From Halobacillus aidingensis (lineage in GTDB: Bacteria > Bacillota > Bacilli > Bacillales > Halobacillaceae): a stretch of DNA of 64,000 nt. Below the pieces are notes generated by a model. The model had not been told where the DNA came from. It did no database searches and saw nothing but the letters and a program-made list of their open reading frames with translations. The position numbers and the translations under genes are program-made. Of this stretch, positions 51,076 through 60,056 are shown piece by piece. Location: positions 301,327 through 365,326 of the forward strand of contig NZ_FNIZ01000001.1 of NCBI RefSeq assembly GCF_900104185.1, read 5' to 3'. The first letter of the stretch is position 1; every line of letters starts with the position of its first letter.

Positions 51076-51104
51076 ATTATATAAACAGAGGAGAATGCTG
51101 TCAA
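51076..51104 (-). promoter_or_regulatory. queF promoter with perfect consensus
   Basis: TTGACA (51104-51099), 17-bp spacer, TATAAT (51081-51076) on the minus strand, about 25 bp ahead of the riboswitch. Confidence 0.9.
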
Positions 51105-51259
51105 TTTACCTCGTTCCCTTGTCCTAATTCTGTAAATCTTTGGAGATAACACTTTAAATATGAATAGAAATCCCCTACAATAGAAGTAATTCATAAAATT
51201 TTCAGAAAAGTATGCAGTTCGTGGCTCTGAAAGGATCAGAGCTTTCTTCAGCCACAAAG

Positions 51260-51273
51260 GGAAAACGTTTACA
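51260..51273 (+). promoter_or_regulatory. CRE-like (CcpA) site before acsA
   Basis: GGAAAACGTTTACA fits TGWAANCGNTNWCA at 13 of 14 positions, 28 bp before the acsA start. acsA is a CcpA target in B. subtilis. Confidence 0.65.
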
Positions 51274-51300
51274 AAACATTCTTATGAGGTGATGATGAAT

Positions 51301-53010
51301 ATGGACATGAAACCAATTCCAGCTCGATCAGGCAATCACAACATGGAAAACTACAAAGAAGCGTATGAGAGTTTCCAGTGGGAAGAAGTGAAGAAACAGT
51401 TCTCATGGAACGAGACAGGCAAAGTAAACATTGCATATGAAGCTGTCGACCGCCATGCAGAAAATCCTGATAAGAAAGATCAGGCAGCTCTGATCTACTC
51501 TGCACCGGATAGAGAAGAGACCCTTACTTTTGAAGATTTGAAGCTGAAAAGTAATCAATTCGCGAATGTACTTAAAAAACACAATATAGAAAAGGGCGAT
51601 CGTGTCTTTCTTTTCATGCCGAGAAGTCCTGAGTTTTATGCAACCTTCCTTGGTATTCTTAAGGTAGGAGCGATTGCTGGTCCTCTTTTTGAGGCATTCA
51701 TGGAACAAGCCGTACGAGATCGCTTGGAGGACAGTGAAGCGACGATGCTCATTACGACGCCTGAATTGCTTGAGCGTGTACCTGCAGATGAGCTTCCGAA
51801 CTTGAAGCAAGTCGTGCTTGTAGGCGGTGATGCACCGGGTAACTACATTTCTTATGAAGAAGAAATGGAGAAAGCTTCGCATGAATTTGAAATCGAGTGG
51901 GTGGATCTTGAAGACGGCATGCTCCTTCACTATACGTCTGGTTCAACAGGCAAGCCGAAAGGAGTTTATCACGTCCATAATGCTATGCTTCAACATTACC
52001 AGACAGGTAAATGGGTTTTGGACCTTAAAGAGGATGATGTGTACTGGTGTACAGCAGACCCAGGTTGGGTAACAGGCACAAGTTACGGTATCTTTGCTCC
52101 ATGGTTAAACGGGGTGACAAACGTCATTCGAGGTGGACGATTCAGTCCTGATGATTGGTATGGAACGATTGCCGAGAAAAATGTTTCCGTCTGGTATTCC
52201 GCTCCGACTGCTTTCCGTAAACTGTTGAGCGCTGGGGAGGAAGTGGCGAAAAAGCATGACCTATCTTCCCTTCGCCACGTGTTGAGTGTAGGAGAGCCAT
52301 TGAACCCTGAAGTTGTAACATGGGGGCTTTCAGCCTTTGACTTACGTATCCACGATACATGGTGGATGACGGAAACAGGGGGTATGTTGATTTGTAACTA
52401 CCCAGCGATGGATATGCGTCCTGGCTCCATGGGTAAACCGTTCCCTGGCATCGAAGCGGCCATTGTCGATAATGAAGGGAATGAACTCCCTGCCAATCAA
52501 ATGGGGAACCTTGCGATCAAACAGGGATGGCCGTCCATGATGCGTGCGGTATGGAAGAACCCAGGGAAATATGAGAGCTATTTCTTGAATGGCTGGTACG
52601 TTTCCGGCGATAGTGCTTACCAAGACGAAGATGGTTATTTCTGGTTCCAGGGCCGTCTTGATGATGTCATCAACACTTCCGGTGAACGTGTGGGACCATT
52701 TGAAGTGGAGAGTAAGCTGATCGAACACGAAGCGGTAGCGGAAGCGGGAGTCATCGGTAAACCGGACCCTGAACGTGGGGAAATCATTAAAGCGTTCATC
52801 ACCCTCAGAGAAGGACATGAACAATCCGATGAACTGCTCGAGGACATCCGTCAGTTCGTTAAAAAAGGGTTGAGCGCTCACGCAGCTCCAAGGGAAATCG
52901 AAATTAAGGACACGATTCCTAAAACACGTAGTGGTAAAATTATGAGACGTCTCCTGAAGTCCTGGGAGCTTGGATTACCGACTGGCGATACTTCTACTCT
53001 CGAAGAGTAA
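51301..53010 (+). CDS. acsA: Acetyl-CoA synthetase
   Basis: 569 residues from the ATG at 51301, which lines up with the B. subtilis AcsA start and has AGGTG nine bases upstream. Motifs: LLHYTSGSTGKPKGVYH (P-loop-like A3), WWMTETGG, YWFQGRLDDVINTSGERVGPFEVE, and the C-terminal PKTRSGKIMRR, whose Lys is the acetylation target. Makes acetyl-CoA from acetate and ATP. Preceded by a CRE-like site. Confidence 0.94.
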   Translation: MDMKPIPARSGNHNMENYKEAYESFQWEEVKKQFSWNETGKVNIAYEAVDRHAENPDKKDQAALIYSAPDREETLTFEDLKLKSNQFANVLKKHNIEKGDRVFLFMPRSPEFYATFLGILKVGAIAGPLFEAFMEQAVRDRLEDSEATMLITTPELLERVPADELPNLKQVVLVGGDAPGNYISYEEEMEKASHEFEIEWVDLEDGMLLHYTSGSTGKPKGVYHVHNAMLQHYQTGKWVLDLKEDDVYWCTADPGWVTGTSYGIFAPWLNGVTNVIRGGRFSPDDWYGTIAEKNVSVWYSAPTAFRKLLSAGEEVAKKHDLSSLRHVLSVGEPLNPEVVTWGLSAFDLRIHDTWWMTETGGMLICNYPAMDMRPGSMGKPFPGIEAAIVDNEGNELPANQMGNLAIKQGWPSMMRAVWKNPGKYESYFLNGWYVSGDSAYQDEDGYFWFQGRLDDVINTSGERVGPFEVESKLIEHEAVAEAGVIGKPDPERGEIIKAFITLREGHEQSDELLEDIRQFVKKGLSAHAAPREIEIKDTIPKTRSGKIMRRLLKSWELGLPTGDTSTLEE

Positions 53011-53017
53011 TAGACGA

Positions 53018-53056
53018 AAGCACAGCCCGCTTTAGGGTTGTGCTTTTCTTTTTTTG
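53018..53056 (+). terminator. Terminator after acsA
   Basis: AAAGCACAGCCC-GCTTTA-GGGTTGTGCTTTTC followed by seven T. Confidence 0.82.
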
Positions 53057-53073
53057 GTTCTCGTTTGGGAGTT

Positions 53074-53089
53074 TGTTTCACGTGAAACG
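53074..53089. other. parS-like site after acsA
   Basis: TGTTTCACGTGAAACG matches the parS consensus TGTTNCACGTGAAACA at 15 of 16 positions. Lies between acsA and the permease gene. Confidence 0.85.
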
Positions 53090-53166
53090 ACCAAGCGTGG
53101 GGACATAATTTTCATGTATCCTATGGTAAGATATGGAGAGATATTACATAGATTGCAGGTGGCACA

Positions 53167-54477
53167 ATGATGAAAGAAGAATCTACACGGTTTTTGGATG
53201 GCTCATTAGAGACCATTCAATGGTTCGTATTTCTGTTGGCGAGTGCAGTTGCCCTGCCCATTGTTATCGGTTCTATTTTTGAATTGAATTTCAATGAAGT
53301 GGCAGGCTTGATGCAACGGACATTCTTTGTCGTCGGCATCGCTTCCTTCCTACAAGGGATTTTCGGACACCGCCTTCCGATTATGGAAGGACCCGCCGGC
53401 CTCTGGATCAGTATTTTTGCTGTCATGGCCTATAGTGGGGCGCAGTCCGGCGACAGCTATATGGAAACATTACAAGTTCTCCAGGGGACGATGATATGGA
53501 CTGGAATTTTTCTGTTCTTGTTTGGCGTATTCCGCTTGTCGCACCGGGTGCTTTTTGTGTTCACGCCACTCGTTACGGGTGCTTTTTTATTTTTACTGAC
53601 CGTTCAATTGAGCGGGACATTTCTTCAAGGAATGTTAGGCATCCAGCAGTCGACAGAAGCGGTGGATGGAAAACAGGCGCTTGTCGCTTTTGTGACGCTT
53701 GCGCTTGTCATTGGTTTATCAGTAATGGGAAAAGGCTGGTTGAAAAGTTTTGCTGTTCTGATTGGAATTGGCGTGGGATGGGTATTGTATGCCATAACTT
53801 TCAATGGAAATGCCAATGATACAGGGGGGACCTCACCTTTTTCCTTACCCGATATCTTTGCATGGGGCCCACCCCAACTGACGTGGGGAACGCTCCCTTT
53901 AGGATTTATTACCGCTGTGATCTTATTGTCGAATCTTGTGGCATCCATTATTGCGGTCAGCCATACCGTCTATGGAAAACCACAGTATACATATGATCAG
54001 GTCAACAAAGGAAGCAGTTTTCTAGGGATTAACCATGGAATTACAGCCATTTTTTCTGCAGTGGCTAACGTTTCGCTTGCATCATCTTCGGGTTTCATGC
54101 AATTGACTGGGCAAAAAAAGAAACGTCCTTTTTTATATGCTTCTTTATTATTGGTGTTGTTTTCGTTCTTCCCCCCGGTGGTGGCGTTTATTTCTGGCAT
54201 TCCCGCACCGGTAGCTAACGCAGCTTTGCTCGCAACTTTTGTCCAATTAATGGGGCTTGGATTATCTAACATGACGAGTGAAACCCTGGATGAACGGAGA
54301 CTCACCATTTTAGGACTGTCTTTCTTACTGGGAATTGGACTCATGTTCCTCCCGCCAGAAGCTTTCAGTGGTGTTCCGGCGATTTTACAAAACTTACTGA
54401 GTAATGGATTGCTGGTCGGAACAGTACTCGTCATTGTTCTGGACCGTCTTTGGAAAGAATCAAACACGTCATCATAG
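53167..54477 (+). CDS. Nucleobase (purine/pyrimidine) permease, NCS2 family
   Basis: 436 residues, 12-14 membrane segments; FLQGIFGHRLPIMEGPAGLWISI is the NCS2 signature region, with the conserved Glu. Resembles the YwdJ-type group; substrate unknown. AGGTGG site. The next gene starts 30 bp after its stop, so the two may be co-transcribed. Confidence 0.85.
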   Translation: MMKEESTRFLDGSLETIQWFVFLLASAVALPIVIGSIFELNFNEVAGLMQRTFFVVGIASFLQGIFGHRLPIMEGPAGLWISIFAVMAYSGAQSGDSYMETLQVLQGTMIWTGIFLFLFGVFRLSHRVLFVFTPLVTGAFLFLLTVQLSGTFLQGMLGIQQSTEAVDGKQALVAFVTLALVIGLSVMGKGWLKSFAVLIGIGVGWVLYAITFNGNANDTGGTSPFSLPDIFAWGPPQLTWGTLPLGFITAVILLSNLVASIIAVSHTVYGKPQYTYDQVNKGSSFLGINHGITAIFSAVANVSLASSSGFMQLTGQKKKRPFLYASLLLVLFSFFPPVVAFISGIPAPVANAALLATFVQLMGLGLSNMTSETLDERRLTILGLSFLLGIGLMFLPPEAFSGVPAILQNLLSNGLLVGTVLVIVLDRLWKESNTSS

Positions 54478-54507
54478 GGAAAATTGATGGTACAAGGAAG
54501 TGATGGA

Positions 54508-55827
54508 ATGGAAAATAAAATATATGATGTCATCGGGATCGGAATCGGTCCTTATAATTTAGGAATGGCCACATTACTTGATCAGACCGAAGATTTGGAT
54601 GCTGTCTTTTTTGACAAGAGCCCTGAGTTTGTCTGGCATCCAGGCATGCTTATTGAAAAGATGGATCTACAGGTCCCTTTTTTGGCGGACCTGGTCTCGT
54701 TCGCGGACCCGAAAAGCCCTTATACCTTTATGAATTATTTGCACGAGCATGACCGGATGTTCCCTTTCTTCTTCCATCGTCATTTTGAAATACCGCGTCA
54801 GGAATACAATCATTACATGCAGTGGGTGGCCAAGCAGCTGGGTGGTCTGTTTTTCGGCCATACTGTCGTTGACGTGATGGACCATAAAGACGCCGATGTC
54901 CCCCATTATGAAGTGGTGGTCAAAGAAACAGCGACGGGTGAAGAAAAATATTACCAAGCCAAGCACATTGTCATGGGGACTGGCAGCGAACCGTTGATTT
55001 TGGACGGTATGGATCGGTTACCTAACGAAGACGTGATGCATACGAGTCGCTACCTTTTTGAAAAAGATCATTTACTGAAAGCAAAACATGTGACTATCGT
55101 CGGATCGGGTCAGAGTGCTTTAGAGGTTTTCCTTGATTTACTAGAAGAGCAAGACAGACAGTCGGATATGAAATTGAGCCTCTTTACGAGATCCGGAGGG
55201 CTTTTTCAATTGGATACGGCTAAGTTTGCTCAAGAAATGTTTACACCGGAATTCGTCGATTACTTTCATGCCTTGAGTCTCCATCAACGGAAAGATGCAC
55301 TGGATACTCTCGGCCCGCTTCGGAAAGGGATCGATCCTGATACACTCACACGACTGTACACGAAGCTATATCATCGAACAGCCGGCATGAAGGATAGTCG
55401 TGTTCTTATTCAACCGATGACTGAAATTACAGGGATTGAAGCGAACGAAGACGGGTATCACCTTCAATGTAAACAGTGGCAGGAAGAAGTCGAGTACACG
55501 TATCCTACGGAAAAAGTTGTGCTGGCCACAGGATATAAACCTCATTTTCCTGGCTGGTTCATGAACCGTTTCAGAGAAAAAATCGAATGGGAAGAGGAAG
55601 GGATGTATAAAGTATCGCGCGATTATCAGCTTCTCTTCAACGATGATCGTGACCATCACTTCTTTACGTTGACTAACCTCGTCCACTCACACGGAGCAGG
55701 AGCTACGAATTTAGGATTATCCGTACACCGGAATGTGCATATCATCAATACGATTGCAGGAAGAGAAGTATATCGGAACCAATCGGATACAACCTTCCAG
55801 CAGTTTTCCATGAAAGAGTTCCAATAA
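54508..55827 (+). CDS. Lysine/ornithine N-monooxygenase, IucD/SidA family
   Basis: 439 residues from the ATG at 54508 (AAGGAAG seven bases upstream). FAD site DVIGIGIGPYNLGMA, substrate loop FLADLVSFADPKSPYTFMNYL, NADPH site VTIVGSGQSALEVFLDLL and the late ATGYKP. N-hydroxylates lysine or ornithine for hydroxamate siderophores. No siderophore synthetase gene is near, which is unusual. Confidence 0.9.
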   Translation: MENKIYDVIGIGIGPYNLGMATLLDQTEDLDAVFFDKSPEFVWHPGMLIEKMDLQVPFLADLVSFADPKSPYTFMNYLHEHDRMFPFFFHRHFEIPRQEYNHYMQWVAKQLGGLFFGHTVVDVMDHKDADVPHYEVVVKETATGEEKYYQAKHIVMGTGSEPLILDGMDRLPNEDVMHTSRYLFEKDHLLKAKHVTIVGSGQSALEVFLDLLEEQDRQSDMKLSLFTRSGGLFQLDTAKFAQEMFTPEFVDYFHALSLHQRKDALDTLGPLRKGIDPDTLTRLYTKLYHRTAGMKDSRVLIQPMTEITGIEANEDGYHLQCKQWQEEVEYTYPTEKVVLATGYKPHFPGWFMNRFREKIEWEEEGMYKVSRDYQLLFNDDRDHHFFTLTNLVHSHGAGATNLGLSVHRNVHIINTIAGREVYRNQSDTTFQQFSMKEFQ

Positions 55828-55921
55828 CCATTAAGTGGAAAATAGGTTTAAAATCATTTCATAGGGGAAAATATGCTATGTGTTCAAATACAACCCATAC
55901 ATTCAAGGAGATGATTTAGAT

Positions 55922-56434
55922 ATGAGTAAGATTGCTTGTGTCATGACGTCCATGTTTGAAGATGTAGAATATACACAACCGGCAGAAGCGTTCTCAAACG
56001 AAGGTCATGAAGTAACGACCATTGAATGGGAAGCTGGCAAAGAAGTGGAAGGAAAACAGGGAGAAGCTTCCGTTAAAATTGATACATCCATCGATGATGT
56101 GAAACCTGAAGACTTTGATGCGTTGTTCATCCCTGGTGGTTTTTCACCTGATATTCTGCGCGGAGATGACAAATTCGTTTCCTTCGCGAAACATTTTATG
56201 GATGAAAAGAAACCAGTCTTCGCGATTTGCCATGGTCCCCAGCTTTTGATCACGGCTAAAACTCTCGAAGGCCGCACAGCAACCGGGTTCAAATCCATTT
56301 CCGTCGATATGGAATATGCAGGCGTCAACTATCAGGATAAAGAAGTTGTCGTTTGTCAGGACCAGCTGGTCACAAGCCGCCAGCCCGATGATATTCCAGC
56401 CTTCAACCGTGAGGCTCTAAAACTCTTGAAATAA
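55922..56434 (+). CDS. PfpI/DJ-1 family protein, general stress protein 18-like
   Basis: 170 residues from the ATG at 55922 with CAAGGAG upstream. DJ-1/PfpI fold: E16, nucleophile C103 in FAICHGPQLL with H104. Relatives act as proteases, deglycases or stress proteins; role here not certain. Terminated by a hairpin at 56446. Confidence 0.88.
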   Translation: MSKIACVMTSMFEDVEYTQPAEAFSNEGHEVTTIEWEAGKEVEGKQGEASVKIDTSIDDVKPEDFDALFIPGGFSPDILRGDDKFVSFAKHFMDEKKPVFAICHGPQLLITAKTLEGRTATGFKSISVDMEYAGVNYQDKEVVVCQDQLVTSRQPDDIPAFNREALKLLK

Positions 56435-56445
56435 TAAACAGAAAG

Positions 56446-56477
56446 GCCATGAGGGAATTCTCCCTCATGGCCTTTTT
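56446..56477 (+). terminator. Terminator after the PfpI-family gene
   Basis: GGCCATGAGGGA-ATTC-TCCCTCATGGCC followed by TTTTT. Confidence 0.9.
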
Positions 56478-56510
56478 CATCGTCTCAATAAATCAACTGC
56501 CTTGTGTCAC

Positions 56511-56780
56511 ATAAGCTCCCGATTGTGGAAGACTCGGTTTTGAGGTAACCCCGGGGTTCGTTTGCCATATTGAGAGTCAGGGGTGGTTGGGAAGCAGTTC
56601 GCTTTCCTGCGGGGATGACGGAGAGCCTCCTGTGGGAAGTGCGTGGTAGATGAGACCCCGCAGAGCGTTAGCTCGAGGAGGCTCATCACTCGCCCACGGA
56701 AAGCGAACCTTTTCCCGGAGCCCCTAAACTCTCACAAAAGTCTCGAAATCTAGTCTTACACAATCCTGCCATATTGTTGA
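56511..56780. repeat. Long palindromic intergenic repeat, copy D (internally deleted)
   Basis: 270 bp with both tips (ATAAGCTCCCGATTGTGG and CACAATCCTGCCATATTGTTGAA) and parts of both GC-rich arms, but about half of the interior of copies A and C is missing. Confidence 0.78.
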
Positions 56781-56916
56781 AGAAAGATTACCATAACAGT
56801 ACCAATTTTGTAACCTGCTATTGTAGAGAGGAGAAGAAACTTCCTATATAATGAAAGGAAGACCATAGATCGTTCTATATTACATACATGCATACGTATA
56901 GAAGGAGGACCAAACG

Positions 56917-57684
56917 ATGATTGTCATTGAAAAAGAACACCATTTTCACATGATTCCTCAGCATGAGCACGCCAAAATATCAGCACAAATCGTCGCCCAT
57001 TGGAAGAACAATTTTTTATTGCGCTCAAAATTGAGAGAAGAAGCGGATTGGGCGATTCAGCAGCACGACAGAGCCTGGATCCCACTGGATGATTATCCTG
57101 AATGGAATGAAGAAAAGCAGCGCCCTTATACGTTCGTTGATTATCCTTTAGAGAAAAAATTGCAGGCCTATCAACGCGGGATTAAAGAGGTAGCTGACCG
57201 CTCCTTGTATGCCGGTATGCTCTGCAGTATGCACTATGCGTCATTCTTTTCTAAGGATGACAAGGATCCGGTTGTACAGACGTTTTTAGCCGAAGAAAAA
57301 ACACGGCAGCAGGATCTGTTCGAATCGATGGAAATGGACATTCCCTATGATATCTATGACCTTCATTTTCGTCGGTTGCAATTTTGTGATGATCTCTCCC
57401 TTTATGTATGTATGCAGGAGCCTGGAATACCGAAGGAAAAAGAAGTTCCATGGTTCAAAAACGGCTTCAGACAGTCCTTTGATTTCGCCCCGGCTGGCAT
57501 GATCGCCCATTGGGAAGATAAAAAGAAAGTTTCCGTTTACCCTTTTCCATTTGAAAAGCCATTCAGCATAGAGGTTCCTTACCGTCCTGTTTCAAAAAAG
57601 GAGATTGATGAAAAAGGCCTGTCTCAAGCGTTTCACGATACAGAGGTTCAAAAGCACGTCATTACTTTTGTGAAAAAAGAATAG
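56917..57684 (+). CDS. DUF3891 family protein
   Basis: 255 residues. The opening MIVIEKEHHFHMIPQHEHAKISAQIVAHW and ADWAIQQHDRAWIPLDD fit the DUF3891 pattern, with conserved His/Asp that look like a metal-dependent HD-like site. Function not established. AGAAGGAGG site. Confidence 0.85.
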   Translation: MIVIEKEHHFHMIPQHEHAKISAQIVAHWKNNFLLRSKLREEADWAIQQHDRAWIPLDDYPEWNEEKQRPYTFVDYPLEKKLQAYQRGIKEVADRSLYAGMLCSMHYASFFSKDDKDPVVQTFLAEEKTRQQDLFESMEMDIPYDIYDLHFRRLQFCDDLSLYVCMQEPGIPKEKEVPWFKNGFRQSFDFAPAGMIAHWEDKKKVSVYPFPFEKPFSIEVPYRPVSKKEIDEKGLSQAFHDTEVQKHVITFVKKE

Positions 57685-57756
57685 TCACTTACATTTCCAA
57701 TGGTGTAAGCGACTGTTTTATGTTCTGCCTGATATTTCTCCGGCAAAAGTATCTCT

Positions 57757-59043
57757 TTATTTCTTATCAATACTGAATTGTCCATCGAGCAACACCCAGT
57801 TTTGGGGAAAGGAAAGTCCCAGTTTCCAATAGCTGATTCCGAGAAGGCCGTGATTTTTGATTAAGTCAAATTTCTTTTGAATCGAGCGTGCATCTTCAAA
57901 CCATACTTCGTGTTTTTTTCCGGCGTTATCTGTATAAGTGAAGTAAGGGGCCTGCTCTTCTTGATCATAGGAAATCGGCACATTGTTCTCTCTCGCAATT
58001 TGAATGGCCTGCTGTGGACTGATCGCCTTTGCAAACTCTCCACCTGGCTCGTAAGGAAGGGTCCAGTCATATCCATATAAATTTTGACCGAGTAGAATTT
58101 TTTCTGCCGGCATTTCTGACAACGCATAATCGACTACTTCTGTAACCGGACCAATAGGAGATACGGCACGTGGAGGGCCGCCGCTGTATCCCCATTCATA
58201 CGTCATTAAAACGACGAAGTCTACAATTTCTCCGTGCGCTTTGTAGTCATGGGCTTCGTACCAAGCTCCTTTTTGATCGGCACTCGTTTTAGGAGCAAGG
58301 GCGGTGGAAATGAGTAAGCCTTCAGCCGATAATCGCTGCTTTGCTTTTCTCAGAAACTGGTTATAGTTCTCTTTCATTTCAGGAGGGAGAAACTCCATAT
58401 CAAAGTGGACGTCCTTAAAACCTACTTGCTTGGTGGTTTGAATGATGTTGTCGAGCAGTTTATCCTGCAGGGCTTCATCGGAAAGAATTTTCCTGCCTAA
58501 TTCAGCATTGAATCCATCTTCCGCCAGGTTTGTGACGACCATCATAAGAGCCGTATCGTTTTGTTGAGCAATCTCTTTGAAATTATCAAGCGGCGGTGCT
58601 TTTAACGAAGCGTCTTCCTGAATTTCATAACTGAACGGAGCCAGGTAGGTCAGTGACCCCGCCCTGTTTTCAGCAGAAGCACGAAGCGTGTCGGAGACTT
58701 CCCCACCATAGGGCTCTATATAAGCATTGGCCGTAATCGGTCTTGGTGGCTCATCTGGAATGTAGAGACGTAAACCGACAGGAAGAGGGCCCCCGACTTG
58801 AAGGCCATTGACTTGAGCAAGTTTTTCAGCCGTGGTGTTGAACTTTTGAGCAATGGAATATAAGCTGTCCCCTTGCTGGACAAAATAAAATTGACCGACA
58901 ATCGGTATGACAAGAGCCTGACCGATGACAAGGTCCCCCGGGGTCTCCAATTCATTTGCTTCGATAATGGCATTTGGCGTACTATCGTAGAGACCAGCAA
59001 TGGAGAATACCGAATCTCCTTCTTGAACGACGTGGATTTGCAT
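57757..59043 (-). CDS. yaaH: Spore cortex-lytic N-acetylglucosaminidase YaaH (SleL)
   Basis: 428 residues from the ATG at 59041-59043 (AAAGGAG upstream); an earlier ATG is unlikely. Two LysM domains (about 3-47 and 51-96), then a glycoside hydrolase 18 barrel with catalytic D-x-x-D-x-E-like HFDMEFLPPE. Degrades cortex fragments during germination. Same neighbourhood as B. subtilis yaaH. Confidence 0.94.
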   Translation of the reverse strand: MQIHVVQEGDSVFSIAGLYDSTPNAIIEANELETPGDLVIGQALVIPIVGQFYFVQQGDSLYSIAQKFNTTAEKLAQVNGLQVGGPLPVGLRLYIPDEPPRPITANAYIEPYGGEVSDTLRASAENRAGSLTYLAPFSYEIQEDASLKAPPLDNFKEIAQQNDTALMMVVTNLAEDGFNAELGRKILSDEALQDKLLDNIIQTTKQVGFKDVHFDMEFLPPEMKENYNQFLRKAKQRLSAEGLLISTALAPKTSADQKGAWYEAHDYKAHGEIVDFVVLMTYEWGYSGGPPRAVSPIGPVTEVVDYALSEMPAEKILLGQNLYGYDWTLPYEPGGEFAKAISPQQAIQIARENNVPISYDQEEQAPYFTYTDNAGKKHEVWFEDARSIQKKFDLIKNHGLLGISYWKLGLSFPQNWVLLDGQFSIDKK

Positions 59044-59073
59044 ATGGATTCGCTCCTTTCTCATCTTTAATAA

Positions 59074-59607
<534 letters not shown>

Positions 59608-59620
59608 CAGTGTTTTATCA

Positions 59621-59649
59621 TTGCATTTTTCTCGAAAACTCGCTATACT
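59621..59649 (+). promoter_or_regulatory. SRP RNA promoter
   Basis: TTGCAT (59621-59626), 17-bp spacer, TATACT (59644-59649). Confidence 0.85.
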
Positions 59650-59655
59650 TGTTAA

Positions 59656-59928
59656 TGCCGTGCTAAGCGGGGAGGTAGCGGTGCCCTGTACTCGCAATCC
59701 GCTATAGCGAGGCCGAATCCCCATCCGAGGTGGTGCGGCCTCAAGGTCTGCCTTATGTGAGTGGTGTTGACACCCAGGTCCTGCGCAACGGGAACCAGTG
59801 AATCCTGTCAGGTCCGGAAGGAAGCAGCAGTAAGCTGTCTCTCCCGTGTGCCGTGGGAGTGCCTGGGTCGAGCCACAACCATAAGTAACGCTTGGGGCCA
59901 CATCATCGAAGATGGGTGCACGGCATTA
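59656..59928 (+). ncRNA. ffs: Signal recognition particle RNA (scRNA, large bacterial type)
   Basis: Long Bacillus-type SRP RNA of about 270 nt with an Alu domain (GCTAAGCGGGGAGGTAGCGGTGCCCTGTA at the 5' end) and the SRP54-binding loop GTCAGGTCCGGAAGGAAGCAGCA near 59808-59832. The ends TGCCGTGC and GCACGGCA pair. Pairs with Ffh to target membrane proteins. A terminator follows at 59941-59977. Confidence 0.95.
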
Positions 59929-59940
59929 CATATGCAAACA

Positions 59941-59979
59941 CAAGGAGCTGTTATGATCCGTTCATAGCAGCTCTTTTTT
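59941..59979 (+). terminator. Terminator of the SRP RNA
   Basis: AGGAGCTG(TTATGA)...(TCATAG)CAGCTCTT followed by TTTTT. Confidence 0.88.
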
Positions 59980-59980
59980 T

Positions 59981-60025
59981 ATACCTGATTCAAGGTTCAC
60001 ATCACAACCTTGAATCAGGTATAAT
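59981..60025. promoter_or_regulatory. 17-bp inverted repeat over the presumed dnaX promoter
   Basis: Arms 59981-59997 and 60006-60022 are perfect complements around an 8-base loop. The right arm runs into TATAAT (60020-60025), and TTCACA lies at 59996-60001, 18 bp upstream. It may be an operator, or a hairpin at the 5' end of the dnaX message. Confidence 0.5.
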
Positions 60026-60056
60026 GAGGAAGAGACTATTAAGGGAGAACGGTTTT

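Noticed and set aside
56830..56900. Hairpin CTTCCT...AGGAAG before the DUF3891 gene as a riboswitch
   Set aside because: Only six base pairs around a TATAAT-like box; more likely chance or part of the promoter.
59892..60056. Extended N-terminus for DnaX from 59892
   Set aside because: It would overlap the SRP RNA and its terminator; the ATG at 60057 has a ribosome-binding site and the typical [12 protein letters not shown] start.
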